Shown here: piece after piece, positions 12,702-14,317 of the stretch | How positions within the stretch are numbered: position 1 is the stretch's first letter | Layout of the letters: each line of letters starts with the position of its first letter | Origin: Phycisphaerales bacterium | GTDB lineage: Bacteria; Planctomycetota; Phycisphaerae; Phycisphaerales; SM1A02 | Assembly: GCA_022447165.1 (NCBI GenBank) | Contig: JAKVBR010000020.1 | Coordinates: 1 to 14,317 of the forward strand | Direction: 5' to 3' | Length of the DNA stretch: 14,317 bases | Notes under the pieces: model-generated | Database searches by the model: none | Told to the model about the DNA's origin: nothing | Seen by the model: only the letters and a program-made list of their open reading frames with translations | Position numbers and translations under genes: made by a program

Positions 12702-14317
12702 TTAACTCACACTTGCTGATTCAGGCTCTGGTTCCTGCTTGTCTTCACTTGTTGGTGTGAAGAAGAGGTGCTCATCACCCTCCTTGTGGGTGACGGAAAG
12801 GTGGTCACCTTCGTTGTAATCACCACTTAGAAGTGATTCAGCGAGTGGATCTTCAATGTATGTGCCAAGAGCTCTACGCAGTGGTCGAGCACCAAAGTCA
12901 GGGTTGTATCCCTTTTCAATGAGGAAGTCCTTCGCCGCTTGGTCGAGTGCCATTGTCATGCCCTTTGCTTTCAATCGCGAGACAATCTTTGCAAGTTCGA
13001 TGTCAATGATTGAATACAAGTCATCTTTAGTAAGTGGTCTAAAGACAATGACATCGTCAAGACGGTTGATGAATTCTGGTCTGAAGAACTTCTCAGTTTC
13101 ACTAAGCAATTGTTTCTTCAGTTTGTCGTAATCAGCAACTTCTTCACGCTTGCCGAAGCCGAATGACTGGCCACCTTTGATAAGGTCAGCACCGATGTTG
13201 GAAGTCAAAATGACTACAGTGTTTCTGAAGTCAACATGTCGACCGAATGAGTCAGTCAAACGGCCTTCTTCCATGATTTGAAGAAGCATGTTAAAGACAT
13301 CGCTGTGCGCTTTTTCAACTTCGTCAAAGAGCACTACTGAGTATGGTTTGCGACGGACTTTTTCTGTGAGTTGTCCGCCTTCTTCATATCCAACGTAACC
13401 GGGAGGGGCGCCAACCAATCGTGAGACTGTGTGCTTCTCCATGTACTCTGACATATCGAGGTAAACCATCGAGTCAGAATCGCCAAACATAAACTCAGCA
13501 AGCGCTTTAGCAAGCAATGTCTTACCGACGCCTGTTGGACCAAGGAACAAGAATGAACCCATTGGCCTGTTTGGATCTTTCAATCCTGAACGAGACTTGC
13601 GAATTGCCTTTGCGATTTGTGTAATCGCCTCGTGCTGACTAATGACTGTTTGATGAAGTTCATCTTCAAGTTGCAAGAGTCGTTGTGATTCCGCTTCTTC
13701 AAGTCGAGTAAGTGGTACACCAGTCATGCTTGAAACCACGGCAGCAATTGCATCTTCATCAACAACACTGTTGACTTCGTTCATTTGCTCACGCCATTCT
13801 TTTTGCGCATCATCTTTCTTTGCACGAAGTTTTTCCGCTTCATCTCTGAGTGACGCCGCGGCCTCATAGTCTGCATTTTTGACTGCATCATCCTTCTTGA
13901 CTTTTAGAAGTTCAAGTTGTTCTTCGATGTCTGCCATTGATGGCGGTTTAGTCATTGACTGAAGGCGAACACGTGCACCGGCCTCATCGATGACGTCGAT
14001 GGACTTGTCTGGTTGTACTCGCTCAGTGATGTAACGATTTGAAAGTTCCACTGCTGCTTTGACTGCTTCGTCTGTAATCTTGACGCGGTGGTGTTTTTCA
14101 TAACGCTCACGAAGTCCTTTGAGGATTTCGATTGCATCTTCATCATTTGGCGGTTCAACAACGATGGATTGGAATCGTCGCTCAAGTGCGTTATCTTTTT
14201 CAATGTACTTTCGGTACTCATCAAATGTTGTTGCACCAATGCATTGGATTTCGCCACGAGAAAGGGCGGGCTTCAATACGTTTGATGCATCGATCGCGCC
14301 TTCAGCGCCTCCTGCAC
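12702..14317 (-). CDS. clpC: ATP-dependent Clp protease ATPase subunit ClpC (5' end outside window)
   Basis: AAA+ unfoldase that feeds substrates to ClpP; about 538 C-terminal residues are visible. The frame is open to the window edge: the codons before 14276 read GGAEGAIDASNVLKPALSRG, the normal D1 sequence, so the true start lies outside. In order: the end of D1 with QCIGATTFDEYRKYIEKDNA and arginine-finger region ALERRFQ; a middle region (about 13931-13824) with a UVR-type helical pair containing ADYEAAASLRDEAEKL, which favours ClpC over ClpB; D2 Walker A GPTGVGKT (13541-13518), pore loop GYVGYEEGG, Walker B VVLFDEVE (13337-13314); and the D2 small domain with FRPEFINRLDDVIVF and GARPLRR. 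A GQSFGFGKREE loop is a candidate ClpP-contact loop. The tail is acidic and rich in Glu, Pro and Ser. Confidence 0.95.
   Translation of the reverse strand, partial: AGGAEGAIDASNVLKPALSRGEIQCIGATTFDEYRKYIEKDNALERRFQSIVVEPPNDEDAIEILKGLRERYEKHHRVKITDEAVKAAVELSNRYITERVQPDKSIDVIDEAGARVRLQSMTKPPSMADIEEQLELLKVKKDDAVKNADYEAAASLRDEAEKLRAKKDDAQKEWREQMNEVNSVVDEDAIAAVVSSMTGVPLTRLEEAESQRLLQLEDELHQTVISQHEAITQIAKAIRKSRSGLKDPNRPMGSFLFLGPTGVGKTLLAKALAEFMFGDSDSMVYLDMSEYMEKHTVSRLVGAPPGYVGYEEGGQLTEKVRRKPYSVVLFDEVEKAHSDVFNMLLQIMEEGRLTDSFGRHVDFRNTVVILTSNIGADLIKGGQSFGFGKREEVADYDKLKKQLLSETEKFFRPEFINRLDDVIVFRPLTKDDLYSIIDIELAKIVSRLKAKGMTMALDQAAKDFLIEKGYNPDFGARPLRRALGTYIEDPLAESLLSGDYNEGDHLSVTHKEGDEHLFFTPTSEDKQEPEPESASVS

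Noticed and set aside
12856..13131. Plus-strand open frame opposite clpC, and similar frames opposite other genes
   Set aside because: They are antisense shadows of well-supported genes, with no ribosome sites or domains.

Overview
The window reads as a piece of chromosome from a Gram-negative bacterium of about 45% GC, packed with protein genes. It contains an LpxL/HtrB-type lipid acyltransferase, a lipobox lipoprotein, a ClpC ATPase with a UVR-type middle region, a FIST sensor and a membrane coiled-coil family that I associate with Planctomycetota. The closest fit I can offer is a marine planctomycete of the Phycisphaerae type. That placement rests on family impressions, not on a marker gene. 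No rRNA, tRNA, CRISPR array, transposase or phage gene was seen.

Layout. (1) Bases 2-3671, plus strand: five closely spaced genes that could form one transcription unit. They are an ECF sigma factor (5' end outside the window), a one-pass membrane protein likely to be its anti-sigma factor, a coiled-coil protein, an OppC/DppC-type permease and an OppD/DppD-type ATPase. The last two are only half of a peptide transporter. (2) Bases 3665-3887: a short intergenic stretch with several nested inverted repeats, followed by a small SseB-like gene (3888-4298). (3) Bases 7428-4314, minus strand: four genes in a row. They are a membrane-anchored coiled-coil protein with a BRCT-like C-terminus, a lysophospholipid/lipid A acyltransferase, a stand-alone response-regulator receiver, and a 101-residue protein of unknown role whose start overlaps the receiver stop. 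(4) Bases 7429-7764: divergent control region. (5) Bases 7765-10266, plus strand: L-lysine 6-aminotransferase (lat) followed in the same reading frame, after one stop codon, by a FIST-domain protein. (6) Bases 11981-10270, minus strand: an exported beta-propeller protein and a lipoprotein joined by a TAATG overlap. (7) Bases 11993-12661, plus strand: rluA pseudouridine synthase, whose start region interlocks with that of the divergent propeller gene. (8) Bases 14317-12702, minus strand: clpC, 5' end outside the window, ended by a clear intrinsic terminator.

How the genes may work together. The sigma/anti-sigma pair in the first block could respond to the cell envelope and drive its own operon. 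The Lat-FIST pair suggests lysine breakdown coupled to small-ligand (possibly amino-acid) sensing. The minus-strand block joins envelope-lipid synthesis to a receiver and a membrane scaffold-like protein. These links are inferred from gene order and family knowledge only. The most interesting unexplained items are the structured stretch at 3665-3817, the in-frame Lat/FIST junction, the BRCT-like domain on a membrane-anchored protein, and the sigma-factor operon that carries half a transporter.
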